Source: Sphingomonadales bacterium
Lineage (GTDB): Bacteria > Pseudomonadota > Alphaproteobacteria > Sphingomonadales > Sphingomonadaceae
Direction of reading: 5' to 3'
Length of the DNA stretch: 22,914 nucleotides
Assembly: GCA_020200935.1 (NCBI GenBank)
Contig: JAIVHR010000001.1
Location: 1-22,914, forward strand
Shown: one piece after another, positions 14,735 to 21,889 of the stretch
How the letters are laid out: each line of letters begins with the position of its first letter
How positions within the stretch are numbered: position 1 is the first letter of the stretch
Notes under the pieces: generated by a model
Databases searched by the model: none
Told to the model about the DNA's origin: nothing
The model's input: the letters and a program-made list of their open reading frames with translations, nothing else
Program-made: the position numbers and the translations under genes

Positions 14735-15963
14735 ATGATCGGTCGATTGCTAACCGCCGTGCTTATGCTGCTGCTCGCCGGCTGCGGCAGCGAAGCGGAT
14801 GACGCGCCGCTCCAGGTCGATGTCATCGCGGGGAGTAGTGCCGCCCAACAGATCGTCGCCGTCAACACTTCCCAGGGCCTCGTCGCGCTCGACGAGGAGG
14901 GCGAGGTCACACCGGCGCTCGCCCGGCGCTGGACGGTGCTCGACGACGGCAGCTTCATCTTCCGGCTCGACGATCATCGCTGGGACGACGGCGGCGCGCT
15001 GACCGCGGACCGGATCGCCCGCACATTGCGCGAAGCACGGCGGGAGCGCGGCATCCTCGCCCCGCTGCTCGCCGATATCGACGAGATCAACGCCGTCACG
15101 CCGCGCATCCTCGAGCTGAGCTTCACCCGGCACCGACCCGATCTGCTGCGGCTGCTGGCGTTGCCCGAGCTCGGCGTGACGCGCGGCGGCGAAGCGCTCG
15201 GGCCGCTCGCGATCGCCGATGGCTATGCGCCCGATGGCGAAAGGCTGCTGCTGGTGCGCCGCATATCGCCGCCCGATCCCGACGCCGATCAGGAGGCCGA
15301 ACCGGTCGAGGCGCCCGGCCCCGAAGACACGATCGAGCTGCGCTTCACGCGCCCGGCGCTTGCCGTCGCCCGCTTCCGCCGCGGCGAGAGCGCGCTGGTA
15401 CTCGGCGGCGACTGGACCACCCTGCCCTATGCGCAGGCGATCGACCCGCAGAACGCGCTTCGGCTCGATCCGACCGAGGGCTTGTTCGGGCTGGGTTTCG
15501 TCGAGGAAAGCGGCTTTCTCGCCGATGCCCGGAACCGGCAGCTCCTGTCGCTGGCGGTCAACCGCGCGCTGATCGCCGAGGCGTTTGCCGGCCCCGAGGC
15601 CGAGGCGCGCGCGGCGATCGTGCCCGGCGAGGCCGATGGACTGGCCTCCGCGGGGGCCCCGCCCTGGCAACAAGCGAACCTCGGCGCGCGACGCCGCTTC
15701 GCGCGTGAGGCGGTCGGCCGCTGGGAGTCCGCGAACGGCGAAATCCCGCCGCTGCGCATCGCCCTGCCCGATAGTGCGGGCAGCCGGCTGTTGTTCACGA
15801 TCCTCGCGGCCGGCTGGGAGGCGATCGGCGTCGAAGCGGTGCGCGTCGGGCTCGAGGCGGATGCCGATTTGCGGTTGATCGACTTGGACCCGGCATCGCC
15901 GGCTTCGCGTCCAACCGCTATGCAAGCCACCCGCTCGCCCCGATCCTCGCCGCCCGCCGGTAA
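14735..15963 (+). pseudogene. ABC-type peptide/solute-binding lipoprotein gene with internal out-of-frame deletion
   Basis: The reading frame from the ATG at 14735 begins MIGRLLTAVLMLLLAGCGSE, a lipoprotein signal with lipobox LAGC (Cys17). It continues as a family-5-like solute-binding protein: GLVALDEEGEVTPALARRWTVLDDG, FIFRLDDHRWDDGGALTADRIARTL, FGLGFVEESGFLADARNRQLLSLAVNRALI. After DADLRLIDL (about residue 384) the frame turns into low-complexity Pro/Ser/Arg sequence. In another frame (start 15889) the DNA reads PGIAGFASNRYASHPLAPIL and then AARR before TAA at 15961. That resembles the normal C-terminus of such proteins (a GF..NR...HPL pattern). An internal segment therefore appears to have been lost with a frame change. 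The in-frame readthrough continues into the DUF4112 gene, giving a 573-residue open frame from 14735. Confidence 0.7.
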
Positions 15964-16021
15964 GGGGAACGCGCTCCGCGACGGGGCGTTGATTCGGCAA
16001 GCCAAAGAGAGGGATTCATCG

Positions 16022-16456
16022 ATGCGCGTCAAGCCTGAGGATTTCGACCGGCTGGGGCTCGAACGAACCCCCGAAGCCGCGCGCCGGCGCATCGAGGCGA
16101 TGGAGCAACTGCTCGAAAAGAGCTTCACGATGCCGGTGATCAACCGCAAGTTCGGAATCGATTTCCTGCTCGGGCTGGTGCCGGTGGTCGGCGATGTCGT
16201 CGCCGCGGCGATGGGCAGCTGGATCGTCTGGGAAGCGCGCAATATCGGCCTGCCGAAATGGAAGCTGGCGCGGATGGTCGGCAATGTCGGGCTCGATCTG
16301 GCGCTCGGCGCGGTGCCGCTGCTGGGCGACGCCGCCGACTTCTTCTTTCGCTCGAACACGCGCAACTTGAAGATCGTCAGGAAGCATCTCGACAAGCACC
16401 ACCCGAAGACGGTGACGATCGAGGGGGAGCGGATTGCGCCCGCTAGAGACGCTTAA
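16022..16456 (+). CDS. DUF4112 domain membrane protein
   Basis: From the ATG at 16022 the product has 144 residues. An N-terminal helix-rich part (EAARRRIEAMEQLLEKSFTMP) is followed by the DUF4112 signature INRKFGIDFLLGLVPVVGDVVAAAMGSWIVWEA in pieces. A second matching hairpin (MVGNVGLDLALGAVPLLGDAADFFF) and a basic tail complete it. The two GLVPVVGD/GAVPLLGD-type segments suggest a re-entrant or hairpin membrane association. Function is unknown. A GAGAGGG ribosome-binding site precedes 16022, so it is treated as its own gene, although the frame is open and continuous with the disrupted solute-binding gene upstream. Its last 14 nt overlap the convergent nadC end. Confidence 0.8.
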   Translation: MRVKPEDFDRLGLERTPEAARRRIEAMEQLLEKSFTMPVINRKFGIDFLLGLVPVVGDVVAAAMGSWIVWEARNIGLPKWKLARMVGNVGLDLALGAVPLLGDAADFFFRSNTRNLKIVRKHLDKHHPKTVTIEGERIAPARDA

Positions 16457-17288
16457 AGTCGAGGCCGATATCGACCGCCGGGGCCGACTGGGTCAGGCGG
16501 CCGACCGAGAGATAGGTGACGCCGGTCTCGGCCTTGGCGCGGATCGTTTCCAGGGTGATGCCGCCTGAGGCTTCGGTCGGCACCCGGCCATCGACGATAC
16601 GAACCGCCTCGCGCAACAAGTCCGGCGACATATTGTCGAGCAACAGGTGGGTCGCCCCGGCGAGCAGCGCCCGTTCGATCTGATCGATCCGGTCGACCTC
16701 GACGATGATACGCCCGATCCCCGCATCGGCTGCCCGCCGCACGGCTTCGCCGACAGTGCCCGCGACGGCGATGTGATTGTCCTTGATCATCGCCGCATCC
16801 CACAGACCCATCCGGTGGTTCTGCGCCCCGCCCATCCGCGTCGCATATTTTTCGACCACCCGCAGGCCGGGCAGTGTCTTGCGGGTATCGAGCAGGGTCG
16901 CGCCGGTGCCTTCGATGGCATCTACATAACGGCGGGTCAGCGTGGCGACGCCCGAGAGATGCTGGACCGTATTGAGCGCCGGGCGCTCGGCGGTCAGCAG
17001 CGCGCGCGCCTTGCCCGACAGCAGCATGAGATCCGCGTCGGGCTCGACGCGCTCGCCCTCCTCCGCCAGGATCTCGATCTCGGCCTCGGGATCGAGCCGG
17101 CGAAAGAAGGCCGCGGCGATCGGCAGGCCCGCGACCACGATCGCGTCGCGGCTGTCCATCACGCCGCGGAAGCGCGCATCAGGCGGGATCACGGCTTCCG
17201 ATGTGACGTCGCCGCCGTCGCGCAGATCTTCCTCGAAGGCGCGGGTAACGAAAGCGTCGAGATCGAAGCCGTCGAGCGAGAAACTCAT
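16443..17288 (-). CDS. nadC: Nicotinate-nucleotide diphosphorylase (carboxylating), quinolinate phosphoribosyltransferase
   Basis: NadC converts quinolinate and PRPP to nicotinate mononucleotide, CO2 and pyrophosphate in de novo NAD synthesis. The 281-residue product has all main motifs: GDVTSEAVIP near the N-terminus, ERPALNTVQHLSGVAT (101-116), DTRKTLPGLR (134-143; more often DTRKTTPG), KYATRMGGAQNHR (147-159), IKDNHI (168-173), EVDR (197-200), LLLDNMSP (215-222) and ASGGIT (240-245). The start overlaps the stop of the upstream oligopeptidase gene in an ATGA junction, so the two are probably co-translated. nadA lies on the same strand about 3.5 kb upstream, separated by two unrelated genes; nadB is not in the window. 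Confidence 0.95.
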   Translation of the reverse strand: MSFSLDGFDLDAFVTRAFEEDLRDGGDVTSEAVIPPDARFRGVMDSRDAIVVAGLPIAAAFFRRLDPEAEIEILAEEGERVEPDADLMLLSGKARALLTAERPALNTVQHLSGVATLTRRYVDAIEGTGATLLDTRKTLPGLRVVEKYATRMGGAQNHRMGLWDAAMIKDNHIAVAGTVGEAVRRAADAGIGRIIVEVDRIDQIERALLAGATHLLLDNMSPDLLREAVRIVDGRVPTEASGGITLETIRAKAETGVTYLSVGRLTQSAPAVDIGLDFKRL

Positions 17289-19381
17289 TCCGCGCCGATC
17301 TCCTTTTCGAGGAACTCGTAGAGCAGCGCCGCGCGAACCGCATCCTCGGGTCGATCCGCCCCCACGGAATGCCCGCCCTCGCGATATTCGCGGTAATAGA
17401 AAGTCTGGCCTAACTCTTCGTGCCGGGCCGCCATCTTGCGCGCATGGCCGGGGTGGACGCGATCGTCGAGCGTCGAGAGATAATAGAAGGTGGCCGGATA
17501 GCCCTCGACGTCCGCCAGATTCTGGTAGGGCGAATATTCGCGCATGAAGGCCCAGTCCGCCGGAACGTCGGGGTCGCCATATTCGCCCATCCAGCTGGCG
17601 CCGGCGAGCAGCTGCGAATAGCGCTTCATATCGTCGAGCGGCGAGCCCGAGATCACCGCTGCATAGAGATCGGGCCGCTGGTTCGCCGCCGCGCCGACCA
17701 GCACGCCGCCATTCGACCGGCCCGAAATCGCGATATGGCCGAGCGAGGTGACGCCGTCGGCGACCAGATCCTCGGCGATCGCGTGCAGATCGTCAAAGCT
17801 GCGCTGGCGGTTTTCGCGCAACGCCGCCTCGTGCCAGGCCGGGCCGTATTCGCCGCCGCCGCGGATATTGGCGAGCACATAGGCGTTGCCGGCCTCGACC
17901 CAGAACAGGCCGAGCGGACCCGAACGGTAGGGCTGCTGGGTCAGATAGGTCGGGGTCTGGGCGGCGCGGAAACCGCCATAGCCATGGATCAGCACCGGCA
18001 CCGGCCCCTCGGCATCGCGCGGACGGACGAGGAAGTAGGGCACCTGGGTGCCGTCGGCCGAGGTCGCGAAACTTTGTTCGACCTCCATCCCGCTCGCGTC
18101 GAATTGCGCCGGGAGGCTCTGCACCTCGGTTACCGCGCCCGCCGGGGTGACGGCATTGAGCGAGGGCGGGGTCAACATGCCCTCGACGGTGACCAGCGCC
18201 AGATTCTCGCCGGTCTCGGCGATCCGCACGGTCCGGTTGGCGGGAAGGTCGATCGGTGTCCGCGTCCAGCCGCCCTCCTCCTGACGGCGCAGCGCGAAGA
18301 GCCTACCCGACACATCGTCGAGCGCCTTGACCCAGAGGATATCGCCGCCGGCCGAGACTTCCTCGATCGCCTGGCTCTCGCTCGGCGCCATGACGAGTTC
18401 GGGAACGACGTCTTCGCCCGCCGCGATGGCCGCGAGATCATAACCGACGATCGATCCGATCGGCAGCGTCGCCTCACCCGTCTCGAGCGGCTGGTTGAGC
18501 TTGGCGATCAGCCGCCCGTCGATCACGTCCTCATAGCTCGCTGTCTCGGGAATCGGCACCGGCACGGTCCCCTCATCGGTGAGCAGAGAGAGCTCGTTGG
18601 TCCAGAAGGTCAGCCCGCGATTGACGAAGGCCCAGCGCCGATCGCCGTCGAGCACCGAGATCGGATAGACGCTGATATCGGTCGTCTCGGCCTCGGCGAC
18701 GGTCTGGGCCTCGGCGAGCGGTGTGCCGCGGCGCCAGATCTTGGCGATCCGGCCATAGCCGGAAGTGGTCAGCGAATCGGGGCCGAAATCGGTGACCACG
18801 ATCAGCCGGTCGGCATCGAGCCAGGCGACGTTCGACTTGGCGACCGGCAGGGCGAAGCCGTCCTCGACGAAATCGCCGGTGCCGATATCGAATTCGCGCA
18901 CCACATCGGCGTCGCTGCCGCCCGGGCTCAGGCTGACCAGGCAGCGCTGATAGTCGGGCGCGAGACAGTCGGCGCCGTGCCAGACCCAGCTTTCGCCTTC
19001 CGCCTCGCCCAGCGCATCGACATCGATCAGCACGCGCCATCGGGGATCGCCGGCGAGATAGGCCTCGCGCGGCGAGATGCGCCAGAGCCCGCGCGGATGA
19101 TCGCTGTCGATCCAGAAATTGGTGACGTGATCGCCCTGGATCTGATCGGGCATCGCGATCTGATCGTCGTCGGTGAGCATCGCGAAGGCACGCTCGCGGC
19201 GTTGTTCGAAATCGGGCGACCCGGCCAGCTCGGTCTCGGTCCGCGCATTCCATTGCTCGACCGTGGCGAGCGCGCGCTCGCCCTCGATCTCCTCGAGCCA
19301 GAGATAGGGATCTTCCGCCTCCTGCGCGGCGAGCGTGGCGGGAGCGGCCAACAGGGCAAGGGGCAGGATAAATCTGAACAC
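17285..19381 (-). CDS. Prolyl oligopeptidase family serine peptidase (S9A), exported
   Basis: This 698-residue protein starts at GTG 19381 with AGGAG 5 nt upstream. An N-terminal signal peptide (MFRFILPLALLAAPATLAAQ) is followed by EAEDPYLWLEEIEGERALAT, the typical S9A opening, then a beta-propeller region (about 80-420) and a C-terminal alpha/beta hydrolase domain. The triad is Ser556 in ISGRSNGG, Asp640 in TLDDRVHPG and His671 in EGGHSVG. HGYGGF (466-471) and NIRGGGEYG (505-513) form the oxyanion and substrate region. It probably cleaves short proline-containing peptides in the periplasm. It is coupled to nadC by a 4-nt overlap. Its 5' end is also covered, in another frame, by the open frame of the DUF2254 gene. 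Confidence 0.93.
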   Translation of the reverse strand: MFRFILPLALLAAPATLAAQEAEDPYLWLEEIEGERALATVEQWNARTETELAGSPDFEQRRERAFAMLTDDDQIAMPDQIQGDHVTNFWIDSDHPRGLWRISPREAYLAGDPRWRVLIDVDALGEAEGESWVWHGADCLAPDYQRCLVSLSPGGSDADVVREFDIGTGDFVEDGFALPVAKSNVAWLDADRLIVVTDFGPDSLTTSGYGRIAKIWRRGTPLAEAQTVAEAETTDISVYPISVLDGDRRWAFVNRGLTFWTNELSLLTDEGTVPVPIPETASYEDVIDGRLIAKLNQPLETGEATLPIGSIVGYDLAAIAAGEDVVPELVMAPSESQAIEEVSAGGDILWVKALDDVSGRLFALRRQEEGGWTRTPIDLPANRTVRIAETGENLALVTVEGMLTPPSLNAVTPAGAVTEVQSLPAQFDASGMEVEQSFATSADGTQVPYFLVRPRDAEGPVPVLIHGYGGFRAAQTPTYLTQQPYRSGPLGLFWVEAGNAYVLANIRGGGEYGPAWHEAALRENRQRSFDDLHAIAEDLVADGVTSLGHIAISGRSNGGVLVGAAANQRPDLYAAVISGSPLDDMKRYSQLLAGASWMGEYGDPDVPADWAFMREYSPYQNLADVEGYPATFYYLSTLDDRVHPGHARKMAARHEELGQTFYYREYREGGHSVGADRPEDAVRAALLYEFLEKEIGAE

Positions 19382-20664
19382 ACGGAAACTCCTGAAAGCA
19401 AACTATCGGGCACCGTTCGCGCCTGTTCGATCAACCGCTCGGCTTCCTGTCGCAGCAGCCCGAGGCGATGGGGGGAATTCGCGCCGAGCGCCGCCGAATG
19501 GAGCGAATCGAGAAATTTGAGCGAGGCGATTACGCTGCCGGCCGCCGAGGCCCGGATGCCGCCGAAGCCGCGCTCGAGGAAATGCGCATAATCGTCCTCG
19601 AGCGGCTGGATGCGCGCGCGGTCGTAATTCTCTTGTTCGGGCCCGCGATCGAGGTCGCGGTCGCCGAGTTCGGCTGTCGCCGCGGCGAGCCAGTGCAGCG
19701 AGGTCAGCGCGGTAAACGGGTCGTTGATCCCGGGCGAGAGCGCCCGCAACGCGATCTCGACCAGCTCGTCGAACAGGAATTCGAGATCCTGGGTCGGGGT
19801 GCGCATGCCGCCGATGCTGAAGGCGGCGCGGATATCGGAGCCCAAGCGTTCGGCCATCTCCGTGCCGCTGACCTCGACCAGCGGCGACCGGCAGTGGACG
19901 AAATCGCCGGTGCGGACCTTGAGTGCGATACAGGCACCGTGGCTTTCGGCGATCTCGTTGAGCGCCTCGAAATCGATGATCTTGATATAGCCGGCATCGA
20001 TCCCGGTCACCGCCTCGCCGGATTTCTGCGCATTCGGCTCGTCGCTGCCGCCATTGTCGGGAAAGCGCTCGCGAATATCCTCAATCAACCGCCGGCCGAT
20101 GCCCTTGAGCACGGTATTGATGCGGATGCTGTCGGGGATGTGGTGGAGGAAATAGACCAGCACCGCGACCGCGAACAGCGCGAGGCTCGTCGCGACGAGC
20201 AGCGAAAGCTGCGGAGTAAAGCCCGGCAGCGCGGTGGCCACGGCGTCCATCTCGCTCGGCGCGCGCTCATCCTCGCTCCTGACGACGCGCAGCACCATCA
20301 GCGCATAGACGAAGGTCGCGATGAAGACGCCGAGCGACAGCTGATTGCCCTTGTCGTACATGAAGTTGGTCAGCAGCCGCGGGCCGTATGTGCCCGATGC
20401 ATAGGCGACGGCGGCGATGGTGATCGAGAAGACCGTCGCCGCGGTGGCGATCATCGACCCGGCGATGACGGTGAGCACGGTCCGCGCGCCTTCGGGGCGG
20501 CTCGGCTGGATCCAGGCGACATTGTTGAGCCATTCGGCAAAGCCGTTGCGATCGAGCCAGACCGTGCCGATCGCCGCCAGCGCGGCAATCACCGAAAAGA
20601 GCCCCGGATAGAACCAGTAGCTGGCATTGATGTTGAGCCAGAGCGAGCGGAGCGTGGAGATCAT
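19027..20664 (-). CDS. DUF2254 domain membrane protein, reading frame without a normal stop
   Basis: The first ~425 residues are a recognisable DUF2254 protein. Four hydrophobic segments lie near residues 17-37, 63-90, 108-130 and 150-176, with SITIAAVAYASGTYGPRLL between the second and third. A soluble domain follows, including GYIKIIDFEALNEIA, LGSDIRAAFSIGGMRTPTQD and LSPGINDPFTALTSLHWLA. Function is unknown; a channel-like or gated inner-membrane role has been suggested by topology only. The family part ends about LLRQEAERLIEQARTVPD. The frame then continues for ~118 more codons inside the 5' end of the oligopeptidase gene, producing Ser/Arg/Pro-rich sequence typical of out-of-frame reading. 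The native stop appears lost. The start at 20664 lacks a clear ribosome-binding site. Confidence 0.72.
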   Translation of the reverse strand: MISTLRSLWLNINASYWFYPGLFSVIAALAAIGTVWLDRNGFAEWLNNVAWIQPSRPEGARTVLTVIAGSMIATAATVFSITIAAVAYASGTYGPRLLTNFMYDKGNQLSLGVFIATFVYALMVLRVVRSEDERAPSEMDAVATALPGFTPQLSLLVATSLALFAVAVLVYFLHHIPDSIRINTVLKGIGRRLIEDIRERFPDNGGSDEPNAQKSGEAVTGIDAGYIKIIDFEALNEIAESHGACIALKVRTGDFVHCRSPLVEVSGTEMAERLGSDIRAAFSIGGMRTPTQDLEFLFDELVEIALRALSPGINDPFTALTSLHWLAAATAELGDRDLDRGPEQENYDRARIQPLEDDYAHFLERGFGGIRASAAGSVIASLKFLDSLHSAALGANSPHRLGLLRQEAERLIEQARTVPDSLLSGVSVCSDLSCPLPCWPLPPRSPRRRRKIPISGSRRSRASARSPRSSNGMRGPRPSWPGRPISNNAASVPSRCSPTTIRSRCPIRSRAITSPISGSTAIIRAGSGASRRARPISPAIPDGAC

Positions 20665-20746
20665 GCGGGAAAGATATGCCGTCCGTTCATGATGCGACTA
20701 TCGGGCGACCGAACTGCCGGAGCAAGCATCTTGTTGGCGTGCGCGT

Positions 20747-21751
20747 TCAATCCCCCGTCACCCTCGGCGCGCCGATATCGCCCATTCCGACGGTCGAGCT
20801 CGCCATTGCCAGCATCTTGTCGAGGCTCTTCTTCGCTTCGAGTCGCACGCTCTCCTCGATCTCGATGCGCGGCTCGAGGTCGCGCAGCGCGGTATAGAGC
20901 TTCTCCATCGTGTTGAGCGCCATATAGGGGCAGATGTTGCAGTTGCAGTTGCCGTCGGCACCGGGCGCGCCGATGAAATTGACCCCGGGAAGCGCCTTTT
21001 CCATCTGGTGCATGATGTGCGGCTCGGTGGCGACGATCACCGTGTCACTTTCGGTCTCGCGCGCCTTGGCGAGGATCGAGCTCGTCGAGCCGACATGATC
21101 GGCATGGTCGAGAATCGCCACCGGACATTCGGGATGGGCGAGCACCGGGGCGCCGGGATGCTTGGCCATGAGCTTCAGGAGTTCGGTCTCGCTGAAAGCC
21201 TCGTGGACGATGCAGACGCCGGGCCAGAGCAGCATGTCGCGGCCGGTCTTGCGCGCCAGATAGCCGCCGAGGTGCTTGTCGGGCGCGAAGATGATCTTCT
21301 GCTCCTCGGGGATCTGGCTGAGGATTTTCTCGGCCGACGAGGAGGTGACGATGATGTCGGAAAGCGCTTTTACCGCCGCCGAACAGTTGATGTAGGTCAG
21401 CGCGATATGATCGGGATGCTCCTCGCGGAAGGCCTTGAATTTGTCGGGCGGGCAGCTGTCCTCGAGACTGCAGCCGGCATCCATATCGGGCAGCACGACG
21501 ATCTTCTCGGGGCTCAGGATCTTGGCGGTTTCGGCCATGAAGCGGACGCCGCAAAAGGCAATCACCTCGGCATCGGTCTCGGCCGCCTTGCGCGACAGAT
21601 CGAGGCTGTCGCCGACGAAATCGGCGATGTCCTGGATCTGCGGCTCCTGGTAATAATGGGCGAGGATCACCGCGTTGCGTTCTTCACGCAACCGGTTGAT
21701 CTCTTCGATCAGGTCGACGCCCTTCAGGCTTCCCTGTCGTTCGGCACTCAT
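20747..21751 (-). CDS. nadA: Quinolinate synthase
   Basis: NadA condenses iminoaspartate with dihydroxyacetone phosphate to quinolinate, using a [4Fe-4S] cluster, in de novo NAD synthesis. The 334-residue product has AVILAHYYQEPQIQDIADFVGDSL near the N-terminus, FCGVRFMAETAKIL (66-79), the cluster cysteines Cys94 (DAGCSLED), Cys180 (PGVCIVHE) and Cys274 (CNCNICPYM), and HPECPVAI and STSSIL substrate motifs. Spacing of the three cysteines matches the family. The ATG at 21751 follows AAAGGAGG at ideal distance; the frame is open upstream through the inverted repeat to 21883, but those codons are repeat sequence and were not used. The DUF2254 gene lies downstream on the same strand. Confidence 0.95.
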   Translation of the reverse strand: MSAERQGSLKGVDLIEEINRLREERNAVILAHYYQEPQIQDIADFVGDSLDLSRKAAETDAEVIAFCGVRFMAETAKILSPEKIVVLPDMDAGCSLEDSCPPDKFKAFREEHPDHIALTYINCSAAVKALSDIIVTSSSAEKILSQIPEEQKIIFAPDKHLGGYLARKTGRDMLLWPGVCIVHEAFSETELLKLMAKHPGAPVLAHPECPVAILDHADHVGSTSSILAKARETESDTVIVATEPHIMHQMEKALPGVNFIGAPGADGNCNCNICPYMALNTMEKLYTALRDLEPRIEIEESVRLEAKKSLDKMLAMASSTVGMGDIGAPRVTGD

Positions 21752-21804
21752 GACTGGCCTCCTTTGAGCCAATATAGGAGGAAAGCGGGGAAAATCGACC
21801 ATTT

Positions 21805-21884
21805 CGTGCTCCTGCGAAGGCAGGAGCCCAAGGCCGCAAGCGACGTCCTTGGCCGCACTGGGCTCCTGCTTTCGCAGGAGCACG
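21805..21884. repeat. Nested inverted repeat of sphingomonad type between nadA and the S9 peptidase gene
   Basis: The outer arms CGTGCTCCTGCGAA (21805-21818) and TTCGCAGGAGCACG (21871-21884) are perfectly complementary. The arms extend inward through GCAGGAGCCCA with one mismatch. Each arm also contains its own smaller palindrome, GCTCCTGC with GCAGGAGC. I recall repeats with this GCTCCTGCGAAnGCAGGAGC core as abundant in intergenic regions of Sphingomonadales. It begins 5 nt after the peptidase stop and could act as a transcript 3' end. Confidence 0.8.
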
Positions 21885-21889
21885 CGAAG

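Noticed and set aside
17420..19591. 723-codon open frame on the plus strand opposite the oligopeptidase gene
   Set aside because: It mirrors the codon structure of a high-GC gene on the other strand, its translation is Arg/Gly/Asp-rich with no family motifs, and the minus-strand frame has a complete catalytic triad.
21752..21883. N-terminal extension of NadA back to 21883
   Set aside because: These codons are mostly the inverted repeat, and the ATG at 21751 has a near-perfect ribosome-binding site and gives the family-typical length.
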